This document shows, one piece after another, positions 11,844 to 19,846 of a stretch of DNA of 26,267 nucleotides (positions are counted from its first letter, which is position 1; each line of letters starts with the position of its first letter). The stretch lies in the IMG/VR virus record IMGVR_UViG_3300037358_000207, positions 1 through 26,267 of that record. The stretch is one strand, 5' to 3'. A program made the translations under genes and the position numbers. The notes below the pieces were generated by a model. The model did no database searches. It saw only the letters and a program-made list of their open reading frames with translations, and was not told where the DNA came from. The DNA comes from a virus.

Positions 11844-12419
11844 ATGAAAGATAATTTCGTCCCGTCCCTTGGCTTCGTGCTTCGCCACGAGTGCGTTTTC
11901 GAGAAGGGACATGACAATGATCTGAACTTCGTCGTGGTCGAGGACGTGCCCGGCGATTCCGGTGGCCTCACGAAATTCGGCATCGACGCGGCGGACCATC
12001 CTGGGATCGATATCCGGGCGCTCACGCTCGAGGTGGCGACGGAGATGTACCGGGCCGGCGAGTGGACCGCCTGCTTTTGCGACGGCCTTCCGGAGAAGGT
12101 GGACACGGCGGTCTTCGATTGCGCGGTGAATTGCGGCTGCGCGGTCTCCGCAATCCTGCTGCAGCGGGCGATCAACGCCCGCGGGTTCAAGGTCGTGACC
12201 GACGGAGAGATCGGGCAGCGGACGGCCGCGGCGGCGATGGCGATCTGCGCGGGGTCGGGCGGGGCGGATTACATGGTCTCCGCCCTCCTGGCGATGCGGC
12301 GGACCCGGTACGAGAACATTGTGCTGGCGCATCCGAGCGACGCGAAGTTCCTGAAGGGCTGGCTCAACCGCGTGGACGACCTGGAGACGTTTTTGAAAGG
12401 GCAAGCTCCGGCGCAATGA
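11844..12419 (+). CDS. GH108 family lysozyme (endolysin)
   Basis: A 191-aa protein of the glycosyl hydrolase 108 type. It carries the N-terminal LGFVLRHECVF with catalytic Glu16, then VEDVPGDSGGLTKFGID, typical of the G.T.yGI signature, and VFDCAVNCG. The C-terminal half (LLQRAINARGFKVVTDGEIG) fits the peptidoglycan-binding PG_binding_3 domain of the same family. It would cut peptidoglycan glycan strands for lysis. No signal peptide is present, so a holin is required. Start at 11844 (MKDNFVPSLG), with an upstream frame extension rejected because it overlaps the membrane peptide. It corresponds to the Mu lysozyme position. Confidence 0.88.
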   Translation: MKDNFVPSLGFVLRHECVFEKGHDNDLNFVVVEDVPGDSGGLTKFGIDAADHPGIDIRALTLEVATEMYRAGEWTACFCDGLPEKVDTAVFDCAVNCGCAVSAILLQRAINARGFKVVTDGEIGQRTAAAAMAICAGSGGADYMVSALLAMRRTRYENIVLAHPSDAKFLKGWLNRVDDLETFLKGQAPAQ

Positions 12420-12826
12420 ACGGCTGGGAAATATCGGCGGTCCTCATCGCGGCGGTGTCACTGCTGGTGAACATCATCCAGGGGTACGCGCTCAAGCGGC
12501 GCAAGGACCAGGTGGAGGTGAGCGGGAGTGTGCATGTGCAGCAGAAGCCGAAGGAGGGCGTGACCGTCGACCACATGAGCGTGGTGCTGGGAGGCTACGC
12601 GACCAAGACGGACCTCTCTGATGTCGAGGACCAGCTCGGCAACAAAATCGAGCAGAAGTTCAGCCAGCTCGACGGGAAACGGAGCGAGGACATCCGGGGA
12701 TTGCACGACAAAGTGAACAAGACCAGGGAGGACGTGGCGAGGCTCGCGGAGCGGACGGAAACGCAAACGGCGATGCTCTCGAACATGGACGCGAAGCTCA
12801 CGAATTTAATGAGGAGGCCGGGGTGA
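12416..12826 (+). CDS. Membrane-anchored coiled-coil protein (DUF2730-like or spanin-like), 136 aa
   Basis: Coupled to the lysozyme stop by ATGA. Residues 4-25 form a transmembrane helix (WEISAVLIAAVSLLVNIIQG), then a basic patch RRK, and residues 70-130 form a long charged coiled coil (VEDQLGNKIEQKFSQLDGKR, LHDKVNKTREDVARLAERTE). Mu-like phages have a DUF2730 protein of this size and shape just before gp27, and i-spanins (Rz) share it too. I favour DUF2730 because of gene order, but function in lysis cannot be excluded. Confidence 0.65.
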   Translation: MNGWEISAVLIAAVSLLVNIIQGYALKRRKDQVEVSGSVHVQQKPKEGVTVDHMSVVLGGYATKTDLSDVEDQLGNKIEQKFSQLDGKRSEDIRGLHDKVNKTREDVARLAERTETQTAMLSNMDAKLTNLMRRPG

Positions 12827-13095
12827 ACGCGGAACAACGGGAGCTATTGCGCGTCGGCATCCTGACCGCGCTGGTCGCCAGCGGCAAATACACGCCGGCA
12901 GCCGGGGTTCTCCATTTCCGGCTCAAGCGCGGCGGCTTCCCGGAATTGACCGCCGAAGAGTTGGCGGTCGAGCTGCAGTACCTGCTCGACAAAGGCCTGG
13001 CGGTCGAGACCGACAAACGGATTTCGCCCGAGAACAAGCAGTACCGGATTACCGCCGAGGGCCGGGACTTTCTCGCGCAGGAGGGCCTGGCCTGA
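12823..13095 (+). CDS. Winged-helix-like protein, 90 aa
   Basis: GTG start at 12823 overlaps the upstream stop (GTGA) and has GGAGG about 8 bases before it. The sequence (LRVGILTALVASGKYTPAAG, ELTAEELAVELQYLLDKGLA, QYRITAEGRDFLAQEG) follows the helix-helix-helix-wing pattern of small winged-helix proteins, including the typical YR.T..G..fL ending. Such a protein lies in the same place in other Mu-like late operons. A DNA-binding function is inferred. Confidence 0.68.
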   Translation: MNAEQRELLRVGILTALVASGKYTPAAGVLHFRLKRGGFPELTAEELAVELQYLLDKGLAVETDKRISPENKQYRITAEGRDFLAQEGLA

Positions 13096-13406
13096 TGGGC
13101 GCCGTCCTAAGTCATCACGCGGTAACTCGGGGGCGCCAGCGCATGAGCCTCTCCCAGCAGGCGATGATGCGCATGGCGGAACTGGCTCTGGAGAACGGCA
13201 TCAAGCACGCGGAGACAGCCGGCGCCCTCAACCGGTACCTGGATGGCCTCTATCTCCAGCACGGGACGGCGAACAACACCCGGATCTACGGGGAGATTGT
13301 ATTCATTTTCCACGGGTCGAAGCTGATCACGGTTTATCCGCTGCCGGGCGAGTTCAAGCGGACGGCGGCGAAAATCCGGTCGCGGAAAAAGGGGGCAACG
13401 GTTTGA
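13095..13406 (+). CDS. DUF4258/BECR-like small protein, 103 aa
   Basis: TGATG coupling with the preceding gene. The N-terminal HHAVTRGRQRMSLSQQAMMR followed by a helix, and later IYGEIVFIFHGSKLITVYPL, match the general pattern of DUF4258-type proteins (HH...R..qRgi, then two strands ending in TVy). These belong to the wider RelE/barnase-like fold class, some of which are nucleases. No catalytic function can be claimed. An alternative is a small structural adaptor of the packaging operon. Confidence 0.58.
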   Translation: MGAVLSHHAVTRGRQRMSLSQQAMMRMAELALENGIKHAETAGALNRYLDGLYLQHGTANNTRIYGEIVFIFHGSKLITVYPLPGEFKRTAAKIRSRKKGATV

Positions 13407-13964
13407 ATGGCTGGCAAGGTACGCTCGGACGCATGGTGGGCCGGCTTCCCGGAGGAGCGGCTCGATCAGATCGCGGAGTGGTGCAAGGCGCCGAAGACGG
13501 AAGAATCGCCGGGCGGGTTGCAGCATGCGCGCGAGCAGCTCGCCGCGGATGGCGTCAAGGTCTCGCTCTCGGCTGTGGTGCGATTCTTCTCCTGGTACCG
13601 GCTGCAATCGAATTTCGCGGGCTGCGAGAATTTTGCGCGGAGTGTGGAGGAGGCGTTGAAGAAAACGCCGGGCCTGACAGCCGATGCGATCTCGGCGGCC
13701 GGCCAGGTGGCCTTCACCGCGGCGGCGACCGCCCGGCAGGACCCGGAGGAGTTTCGCGAGATGGAATATCTGCGCCTGGCAAAGGAGACCGCCGCGACCA
13801 AGGCCCGGCAGAAAGACCAGGACCTCAAGCTCGCGGAACGGCGGGTGCGGGTACTCGAAGAGAAAATCCAGAAGGCCAAGGAGGAGCTGACCAAGATCGC
13901 CAGCAAGGGCGGGCTGACTCCGGAAACCCTCAGGCAAATCGAGGAGGCGGCGAAGCTGTTGTGA
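13407..13964 (+). CDS. Terminase small subunit, Mu gp27-like (DUF3486)
   Basis: A 185-aa protein with DUF3486 features: an N-terminal short helix-turn-helix-like region (ERLDQIAEWCKAP, LQHAREQLAADGVKVSLSAV, VRFFSWYRL) that may bind DNA, then a long helical part with a C-terminal coiled coil (LAERRVRVLEEKIQKAKEEL). It directly precedes the large terminase. In Mu-like phages it helps recognise the phage end for head-full packaging. The ATG follows the upstream stop without a gap. Its stop overlaps the next start (GTGA, 13961-13964). Confidence 0.85.
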   Translation: MAGKVRSDAWWAGFPEERLDQIAEWCKAPKTEESPGGLQHAREQLAADGVKVSLSAVVRFFSWYRLQSNFAGCENFARSVEEALKKTPGLTADAISAAGQVAFTAAATARQDPEEFREMEYLRLAKETAATKARQKDQDLKLAERRVRVLEEKIQKAKEELTKIASKGGLTPETLRQIEEAAKLL

Positions 13965-15415
13965 GCAGGCCCTCCTACGTCGCGGCGGACTTCGCAGGCG
14001 CTTGCAAGCGCTTCCCTGAGCGGGACACGCTGCTGCTGCCGTACCAGGCCGCATGGGTCAATGACGGCTCGCGGCTCAAGCTGGCGGAAAAAGGGCGCCA
14101 GATCGGCTGGACCTGGGCGACCGCGTACCGGGTGGTCCGGACCAAATCGATGGTGGACGCGAAGCTCGATAGCTGGATCAGTTCCCGCGACGACATCCAG
14201 GCCCGGCTCTTCCTGGAAGACTGCAAGCATTTCGCGGCGGTGCTCGATGCCGGCGCCAAGGACCTCGGCGAGCGCGTGATCGATGAGGCCGGCCACACGG
14301 CTTATGTCCTGAACTATGCCAACGGCCTCCGGACGCACAGCATGTCGAGCAACCCCGACGCCCAGGCCGGCAAGCGCGGCGACCGCGTCCTGGACGAGTT
14401 CGCGCTCCACCCGGACCCGCGCAAGCTCTACTCGATCGCGTATCCCGGCATCACCTGGGGCGGGTCTCTCGAGATCTTCTCGACGCACCGTGGCAGCGAC
14501 AATTTCTTCGCCGACCTGGTCAACGAAATCCGGCACAAAGGGAACCCGAAACACTTCTCGCTGCACCGGGTCACGCTCCAGGATGCGCTCGACCAGGGCT
14601 TCCTCTACAAGCTCCAGACGAAACTCCCGCCCGATGACGAGCGCCAGGCGATGGACGAGGCGGAGTACTTCGACTTCATCCGGAGCGGATGCGCGGATGA
14701 GGAGAGCTTCCAGCAGGAGTTCTGCTGCGTGCCTGCGGATGACAACGCCGCCTTCCTCAGCTATGACCTGATCCAGGGCTGCGAATACAAGGCCGGGGAC
14801 CAATGGGAGCAGACCATCGAGGAGCTGAGGCGCTGCGCCAATCCCCTTTACCTCGGCGGCGACATCGGCCGCACGAAGGACCTCACGGTGTTCTGGGTGA
14901 TCGAGAAAGCCGGCGGCGTGAATCTCACGCGCAAGCTGGTGATCTGCGACCGCGAGACGTTCGATGCCCAGGAGGCGAAGCTGTACGAGCTGCTCGCACT
15001 GCCGTCATTGCGCCGCGCCTGCATCGATAACACCGGCATCGGCCGCCAGCTCGTCGAGCGGGCCCAGAAACGCTACGGGCAATACAAGGTCGAGGCGGTG
15101 ACGTTCACCGGGCCGGTCAAGGAAGACCTGGCCTACCCGGTGCGCAGCGCGTTCGAGGACCGCAGCGTGCGTGTGCCGAATGACCGGTTTGTCCGCGCGG
15201 ACCTGCGGGGCGTGCGCAAGGAGACGACGGCCGCCGGCAACATCCGCTTCGTCGGGGAGCGGACTGTCAATGGCCATAGCGACCGGTTCTGGGCGCTGGC
15301 GCTCGCCCTCCATGCCGGCAAGACGAGTTTCGCGGAGTTCGGCTACGACGCGCCGGAGGAGATTCCGGGCGGGAAGTTCGGGCACATCGAGCGGCGGGGG
15401 GTGGCGCTATGCTGA
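13961..15415 (+). CDS. Terminase large subunit, Mu gp28-like
   Basis: A 484-aa packaging motor. The ATPase part carries a family-type Walker A variant (EKGRQIGWTWA, residues 43-53) and Walker B VLDEFA with D145 and E146. The nuclease part has an RNase H-like acidic set: D301 (GGDIGRTKD), D356 (CIDNTGIG) and D441 (HSDRFWALALA). GTG start overlaps the small-subunit stop. It translocates DNA into the prohead and cuts the packaged phage DNA together with flanking host DNA, as in Mu (established for the family). Full-length, with no interruption. Confidence 0.9.
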   Translation: MSRPSYVAADFAGACKRFPERDTLLLPYQAAWVNDGSRLKLAEKGRQIGWTWATAYRVVRTKSMVDAKLDSWISSRDDIQARLFLEDCKHFAAVLDAGAKDLGERVIDEAGHTAYVLNYANGLRTHSMSSNPDAQAGKRGDRVLDEFALHPDPRKLYSIAYPGITWGGSLEIFSTHRGSDNFFADLVNEIRHKGNPKHFSLHRVTLQDALDQGFLYKLQTKLPPDDERQAMDEAEYFDFIRSGCADEESFQQEFCCVPADDNAAFLSYDLIQGCEYKAGDQWEQTIEELRRCANPLYLGGDIGRTKDLTVFWVIEKAGGVNLTRKLVICDRETFDAQEAKLYELLALPSLRRACIDNTGIGRQLVERAQKRYGQYKVEAVTFTGPVKEDLAYPVRSAFEDRSVRVPNDRFVRADLRGVRKETTAAGNIRFVGERTVNGHSDRFWALALALHAGKTSFAEFGYDAPEEIPGGKFGHIERRGVALC

Positions 15416-15594
15416 AACGCGCTCAGCGCCCCGCCAAGGCCGCTCCGGCCAAAACCCGCCGTACTGACGCCCGCGGCGCGGGAAAACGATTCTGCAACGC
15501 CCTTGCATTGACGGGGCAGGGCGTGGAATTCGCGCCGGGCAAATTTTTGGTCGATGAATCGACGGCATTAAGGATCGGAGGGGGCGCGATATGA
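15409..15594 (+). CDS. Small basic protein between terminase and portal, 61 aa
   Basis: The ORF overlaps the terminase end by 7 bases and the portal start by 4 bases (ATGA). The product is basic at the start (MLKRAQRPAKAAPAKTRRTD) and then contains EFAPGKFLVDESTALRIGGG. The VDEST residues are encoded by the GTCGATGAATCGAC palindrome. It may be a true linker gene, or the frame may be open by chance across a leader. Function unknown. Confidence 0.45.
   Translation: MLKRAQRPAKAAPAKTRRTDARGAGKRFCNALALTGQGVEFAPGKFLVDESTALRIGGGAI
15550..15563 (+). repeat. GTCGATGAATCGAC palindrome within a small ORF
   Basis: Same 14-base core as at 19808. Here it follows a T-rich stretch (aaatttttg) rather than a stop codon and is read through by the 61-aa ORF. 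Confidence 0.7.
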
Positions 15595-17309
15595 GGAAGC
15601 GGTCGCAGAAAACGAAGTTGAACGGGACTTCGCGGCAACGGCTGGCCAATGCCTCGGATTCCATGGCGGGCTCTCCGCAGGGATCGCGGGCGGCGGAAAT
15701 TGCCGGGATTTCCGCGGTGACGGTCACCGAGGCCGGCGATCCGTCGAAGCACAAGGGACCGCCGAAGACCGACAGCATGATCACGGCGGATGTGGTGATG
15801 CTCGCCCTCCGGAGCCGGTTCAACCCGCTTCGGCAGCTCACGCCGCAGCTCCTCTCGATATACCTGGACCAGCGGCTCCTGGGGTTCGTGGCATACGCCG
15901 CGCTCGTCTGGGACCAGATCGAGTGCCGGGACGACACACTGCGGAATGTCGCCTCGAAGAGGAAGAAGGCGGTGGCGAAGCTGCAAAGGCAATCGCTGCA
16001 ACGGGAGCAGAGCGACGAGGCCGCGGCCCACGCCCAGGCGCTGGATGAGTTCTACGACAACATGACCGTCGTCAACGCGCTCGATCAAAACGAGTGCGGC
16101 GGGTTCCCGCTCCTGGTGCGGCAAATGATGGATGCCGTCGGGAAATACTACGCGGTTCACGAAATCGTCTGGCAGCCAGGGTCGCTGAGCGACGGCAGTA
16201 ACGTCCTCACCGCGGAGCTGCGGTTCGTCCCCCTCTGGTTCTTCGAGAATCGCTCCGGCAGGCTCCAGTTTCTCAAGCTCCCGCTTGGCGGCGCCAATGG
16301 TGAACCGCTCGAACCTGGCGGATGGATGATCACCAAGGGCGACGGCATCATGGAAGCCTGCTCCATCGCTTACATGTTCAAGAACATGCCCCTCAAGGAT
16401 TGGGTGAGCTACTCCGACAAATTCGGCACGCCCGGCGTCCTGGGCCAGACGAACGCGGCAAAAGGCAGTGACGCCGGCGAAGCCTTGAAAGCGGCGGTCG
16501 CCGCCTTCGGCCAGAACTGGTCGGGCGTGGTGTACGGCGTCGACGGGACCATCAAGGAGCCGATCTCGCTGGTGACAGCCGCGAAGGAAGGCACCCTCCC
16601 CTTCCCGCCCCTGGTCGAGCGGATGGACCGGGCGATGGCCGCGCTGTGGCGCGGCTCGGACCTTTCGACCATGTCCGCGGACACAAAGGGCGCCAGCGTC
16701 CAGGAAGGCGAAAGCGACATCCTCCTCGAGGACGACGCCGCGATGATCAGCGAGACGCTGAACCTCTACATCGATCGCTGGGTCATCTGGCAGAAGTTCG
16801 GCGTCAAGCCCCTGGCCTACTCGAAGATTGTCATCTCCGAGGTGAAGAACGTGCAGATGGACCTGGCGATTGACGAGCTGCTCCTCAAGGCCGGCGCCAG
16901 AATGGGCGAGCGGGAGCGGCTCGAGTACTACGGCCGCCCGATCATCGCCGATGATGACCTGCCGCTGCACAACCCCGCGACCGTCACCGAGAAGGTCCAG
17001 GATGACGAGCAGGGCGCCCCGACGCCGACGGAGGAGGTCGCGAACATGCTGCGCGAGCTGGGCGTGGCCACCAATGCGAACACGACGCCTGTCCTGGAGC
17101 GCCTGGTGAAGCTGCGGGCGACACCGCGCGAGCTTTACGCCGGCGAGCTGGGGGCCTTCATCCGGGAGCTGCCGGAACTTAGTAACTCGATTTTGTCTGA
17201 TCCAAACCCAGCCGCGGCGGAAGCATTCCAGCGCGGCCTTGTGGCAGCCCTGTTCAACGGGTTTGCAGCCGCTCCCGCACCCAAAAAACCAACCAAGAAA
17301 AAAGCATGA
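15591..17309 (+). CDS. Portal protein, Mu gp29-like (DUF935)
   Basis: A 572-aa protein of the DUF935 portal type. The N-terminal region contains RSRFNPLRQLTPQLLSIYLD and the central segment FDQRLLGF-like pattern plus WLFEN-like LWFFENRSGRLQFLKLP. In DUF935 proteins this precedes the conserved G...P...GW...K family pattern (here LEPGGWMITKGDGIMEACSI). The helical C-terminal part is acidic. It forms the 12-fold ring at the packaging vertex. GGAGGGGG lies upstream of the ATG. The stop overlaps the protease start (ATGA). Confidence 0.87.
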   Translation: MRKRSQKTKLNGTSRQRLANASDSMAGSPQGSRAAEIAGISAVTVTEAGDPSKHKGPPKTDSMITADVVMLALRSRFNPLRQLTPQLLSIYLDQRLLGFVAYAALVWDQIECRDDTLRNVASKRKKAVAKLQRQSLQREQSDEAAAHAQALDEFYDNMTVVNALDQNECGGFPLLVRQMMDAVGKYYAVHEIVWQPGSLSDGSNVLTAELRFVPLWFFENRSGRLQFLKLPLGGANGEPLEPGGWMITKGDGIMEACSIAYMFKNMPLKDWVSYSDKFGTPGVLGQTNAAKGSDAGEALKAAVAAFGQNWSGVVYGVDGTIKEPISLVTAAKEGTLPFPPLVERMDRAMAALWRGSDLSTMSADTKGASVQEGESDILLEDDAAMISETLNLYIDRWVIWQKFGVKPLAYSKIVISEVKNVQMDLAIDELLLKAGARMGERERLEYYGRPIIADDDLPLHNPATVTEKVQDDEQGAPTPTEEVANMLRELGVATNANTTPVLERLVKLRATPRELYAGELGAFIRELPELSNSILSDPNPAAAEAFQRGLVAALFNGFAAAPAPKKPTKKKA

Positions 17310-18961
17310 GAATCCTCGAAACCTGCATCTCCTCGATGCTTCCAAAACGCCCGGTCCGGCCGGTGTGGCTGGCCAATGAATCAGCCACCCAGTCCGGCAA
17401 AACCTCGATCACGCTCTTCCTGCCCAACCAGCTTTCGCCGGTCGAGCCCGGCAAGGATCATTGGGTCCAGCTCTCGCCCTTCGGCGATTTCGGTAATCGC
17501 ACGGGCAACACGCGGGTCATCCAACGCTTCCGCAAGGAGGACGCGGACCAAATCTGCAACTCGTTCAACGGGGCGGCACGGAAGGTCCTCCAGCCTTTCG
17601 GGATGCCGTTCTATATCGGGCATCCCGATCACGCGGCGTTCTCGGGCAAGCCGGGCCACACCGACACCAGGTCTTACGGCCGGGGCAAGGAGATGGTGGT
17701 CCGGCATGACGCGGCCTGCGCAGGGTGCAAGGCATTTGCCAATGCCCAGGGCAATGATGCGGCGCCCTGCCCGGAGCACGGGCTGTTCGTGAAGATGCAC
17801 TGGAATCCAGACGGCGAGCACCTGCTCTCGAATGAGAGCTTCCACGGGCACAGCGTCAACTGGGCGGCGATGCCGGACGGGATGGAAGGCGGCGTCCAGG
17901 TTTATCGGCCCATCAAGGTGAAGTCGGCCGGGTTCACCAATGAGCCGAACATCCCGGTGCGTCCGGCATCCCTCGCCAACGCGGAGGCGAGCGACGGAGA
18001 AGTCCAGGAGGGCAAAGCCATCGTGCCGCCCGGCCTGAAGGAGATCGCCGGGTTCAAGCCGGACGAGGACGTGACGATGGAGCAGATCATCGAGGCGCTC
18101 AAGAATGCGAAAAAGGATATCGCCGACGGCGCCGGGACCTCGACCCATGCCAACGCGGCGGACGACAGTTCGATCACGGATGATTTCTTCGCCTGGCTCA
18201 AGACGGCGATTGCCGGCGGATACGACAAACTGCCGGACAGCCTGCGTTACCCGATCGATTCCCTCCTGGAGGCGCACCGCAACGCGAAGGACGCCGGCGC
18301 GATTGCGGCCGGCAACGTGGCGCTGCTGGATCCGCGCGCCGCGGCGCTGGCCCTCGTGCTCCTGGGCAACGACGCGGCCGATGGCGACGACGCGGAAAAG
18401 AAATCGTTCGTCGACCAGGTGCACGGCATCCTGGGGACCGACCCAGCGACGGGGAAGGCGGGCGCGATCTCGGCGCTCCAGGACAAGGTCAAGAAGGCTG
18501 GCCTGGTCGAGAAGGTCAAAGCAGCCGGCTCCGCGGCGAAGGCTGCCATGGACAAGCACTTCAAGGCCCGGCAGGACCTCGAGACGCACCTCGCCAATGA
18601 ACGCAAGGCGCACGCCACGCTGCTCGTCGATGGCCTGGTCAGGGCGGGCAAGGTCGTCACCAAGGATCGCGAGGCCGCGATCACTCAGCTCGTCAATGCC
18701 GGCGACAAGTTCGGCGAGGTCGCCACGCAACTCGGCAACGGCGCCACCGTGGTGAAGACGGTCCCGAAGTCGAAGGACCTGGCCAACCAGCACGCCTCCG
18801 CCACAAGGAGCGAGACCGAGCGCCGGGCGAAATTCCAGCAGCTCATGGATGAGCGGCAGAAACAATTCCCGAACGAAGCCTACGACGCGCGGTTCGCGGC
18901 GGTCGCCGACTCCGCGGAAGGCAGGCAACTCTTTGCGCAGATGACCGTGCCCCAGGAATAA
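17306..18961 (+). CDS. Mu gpI-like prohead protease/scaffold, 551 aa
   Basis: The N-terminal 220 residues fit the phage Mu I protease region: VQLSPFGDFGNRTGNTRVIQ near residue 54, PFYIGHPDH near 101, YGRGKEM, and HWNPDGEHLLSNESFHGHSV around 165-184. A Cys-containing insertion (C138, C141, C155) is present in the middle. From about residue 260 the protein is Ala/Lys/Asp-rich and helical (NAKKDIADGAG, KAAGSAAKAAMDKHF, LETHLANERKAHATLLVDGL), typical of a scaffold. The scaffold part is probably cleaved during maturation, an inference from Mu. It follows the portal as in Mu-like phages. Confidence 0.78.
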   Translation: MRILETCISSMLPKRPVRPVWLANESATQSGKTSITLFLPNQLSPVEPGKDHWVQLSPFGDFGNRTGNTRVIQRFRKEDADQICNSFNGAARKVLQPFGMPFYIGHPDHAAFSGKPGHTDTRSYGRGKEMVVRHDAACAGCKAFANAQGNDAAPCPEHGLFVKMHWNPDGEHLLSNESFHGHSVNWAAMPDGMEGGVQVYRPIKVKSAGFTNEPNIPVRPASLANAEASDGEVQEGKAIVPPGLKEIAGFKPDEDVTMEQIIEALKNAKKDIADGAGTSTHANAADDSSITDDFFAWLKTAIAGGYDKLPDSLRYPIDSLLEAHRNAKDAGAIAAGNVALLDPRAAALALVLLGNDAADGDDAEKKSFVDQVHGILGTDPATGKAGAISALQDKVKKAGLVEKVKAAGSAAKAAMDKHFKARQDLETHLANERKAHATLLVDGLVRAGKVVTKDREAAITQLVNAGDKFGEVATQLGNGATVVKTVPKSKDLANQHASATRSETERRAKFQQLMDERQKQFPNEAYDARFAAVADSAEGRQLFAQMTVPQE

Positions 18962-18992
18962 TTCCTGGACCTGATTTCCGCCTGACGGCGGA
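18952..18992 (+). terminator. Two hairpins at and after the protease stop
   Basis: CCAGGAAT-A-ATTCCTGG (18952-18968) includes the TAA stop in its arm. TCCGCC-TGAC-GGCGGA (18977-18992) follows and is trailed by CCAAAAAAAACC. They may stabilise the upstream mRNA end or cause partial termination before the head-protein genes. Confidence 0.55.
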
Positions 18993-19027
18993 CCAAAAAA
19001 AACCACCACACCACCAGAAATACCAAT

Positions 19028-19180
19028 ATGGCAGATGAAACCAAAGACGCGGCCCCGAGCCGCGACGAATTGATCCGGCTCAAAGTAAGGGCCGGGCTCA
19101 CCCGCGAACAGGCGACCGACGTGGTCGACCGCCAGCTCGCCTACGACAAGGACCAGGCGAAGAAGGCCAAGGCCAAATAA
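19028..19180 (+). CDS. Small charged protein, 50 aa
   Basis: ORF MADETKDAAPSRDELIRLKV continuing RAGLTREQATDVVDRQ and a Lys/Ala tail (DQAKKAKAK). It looks like a short helical hairpin. It lies between protease and decoration genes where many phages have a small head-assembly accessory protein. No strong ribosome site is visible. Recognisable protein-like codon use and a clean start/stop are the only support. Confidence 0.55.
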   Translation: MADETKDAAPSRDELIRLKVRAGLTREQATDVVDRQLAYDKDQAKKAKAK

Positions 19181-19248
19181 CGAATTTGCCGCCGGGCAAT
19201 TCCGCTCCGGAGGCAGCAACCACAAAACAACAAAGGAGACAAAAACCA

Positions 19249-19806
19249 ATGATCCATCCGATCATCACCTGCCTTGTGTTGCTGCTCATCCTGGCAGCGG
19301 CATGGGCCTTCATCAGCAAACGGCGAGTCGTCAATCGCGGTCGATCCATCGACCTCGCGAACAACGCGCTCATCGTCAACATCACTCCCAAGGGTCGCGC
19401 GACGGCAATCGGGGACGTGGCTTTCCAAAGCCGGTACCTGATCGCGAAGCGCGGCGCCTATGAGTACAGCATCGCGATCGCGGGCCAGGGCGACATCCCT
19501 TACGGGGTGGTGCCGGACATGACGCCCACGACCGATTCGCAGTCGCCGGGCGGCAGCGATTACAACCTGCCGGTCAATATCTTTGGGCTCAACCAGGACA
19601 CCGAGCGCGTGATCGCAAGCGGCGCCATCAACATTGACGACCTGGTGACCACGGATGCGGCCGGCCAGGTGCGTTCGATCACGCCTCTGCCGCCGGGCAC
19701 TTACTGGGTCATCGGCAAGGCCAAGACGGCCACGGTTGCGCAGGGGGACCAGTTGGAGCTGATCCCGGCGTTCCCTTACCAGAAGACCATCGACATCCAG
19801 GCCTGA
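19249..19806 (+). CDS. DUF2190-like head decoration protein with N-terminal hydrophobic segment
   Basis: From residue 45 on, the 185-aa protein resembles small capsid cement proteins: GDVAFQSRYLIAKRGAYEYS, then IPYGVVPDM, VNIFGLNQDTERVIASGAIN and YWVIGKAKTATVAQGDQLEL. This is the beta-rich pattern in which values are coupled to an IG.A....G....v ending. It is preceded by MIHPIITCLVLLLILAAAWA, a clear membrane or signal segment not expected for a decoration protein. AAAGGAG lies 12 bases before the ATG. The gene sits just upstream of the major head protein. Confidence 0.65.
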   Translation: MIHPIITCLVLLLILAAAWAFISKRRVVNRGRSIDLANNALIVNITPKGRATAIGDVAFQSRYLIAKRGAYEYSIAIAGQGDIPYGVVPDMTPTTDSQSPGGSDYNLPVNIFGLNQDTERVIASGAINIDDLVTTDAAGQVRSITPLPPGTYWVIGKAKTATVAQGDQLELIPAFPYQKTIDIQA

Positions 19807-19807
19807 G

Positions 19808-19821
19808 GTCGATGAATCGAC
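19808..19821 (+). repeat. Stop-proximal palindrome (GTCGAT type)
   Basis: GTCGATGAATCGAC begins two bases after the TGA stop at 19804-19806 and is followed by GCCATTAAC. It matches the minus-strand element at 7128-7141 in core and flanks. Confidence 0.75.
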
Positions 19822-19846
19822 GCCATTAACAACACAGAATCCACTT

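Noticed and set aside
14090-14125. Terminase Walker A lacking a GKS/GKT motif, as possible loss of function
   Set aside because: The E-K-x-R-x-I-G-x-T-W form is what I expect in Mu gp28-like terminases, and Walker B and nuclease acidic residues are intact.
15423-17345. 640-codon open frame on the minus strand across the portal gene
   Set aside because: It is antisense to a well-supported portal gene, has no family-like sequence, and long antisense frames are expected in GC-rich DNA.
17381-19249. 622-codon minus-strand frame across the protease gene
   Set aside because: Composition is Arg/Gly/Val-rich shadow; the plus-strand gpI-like gene explains the region.
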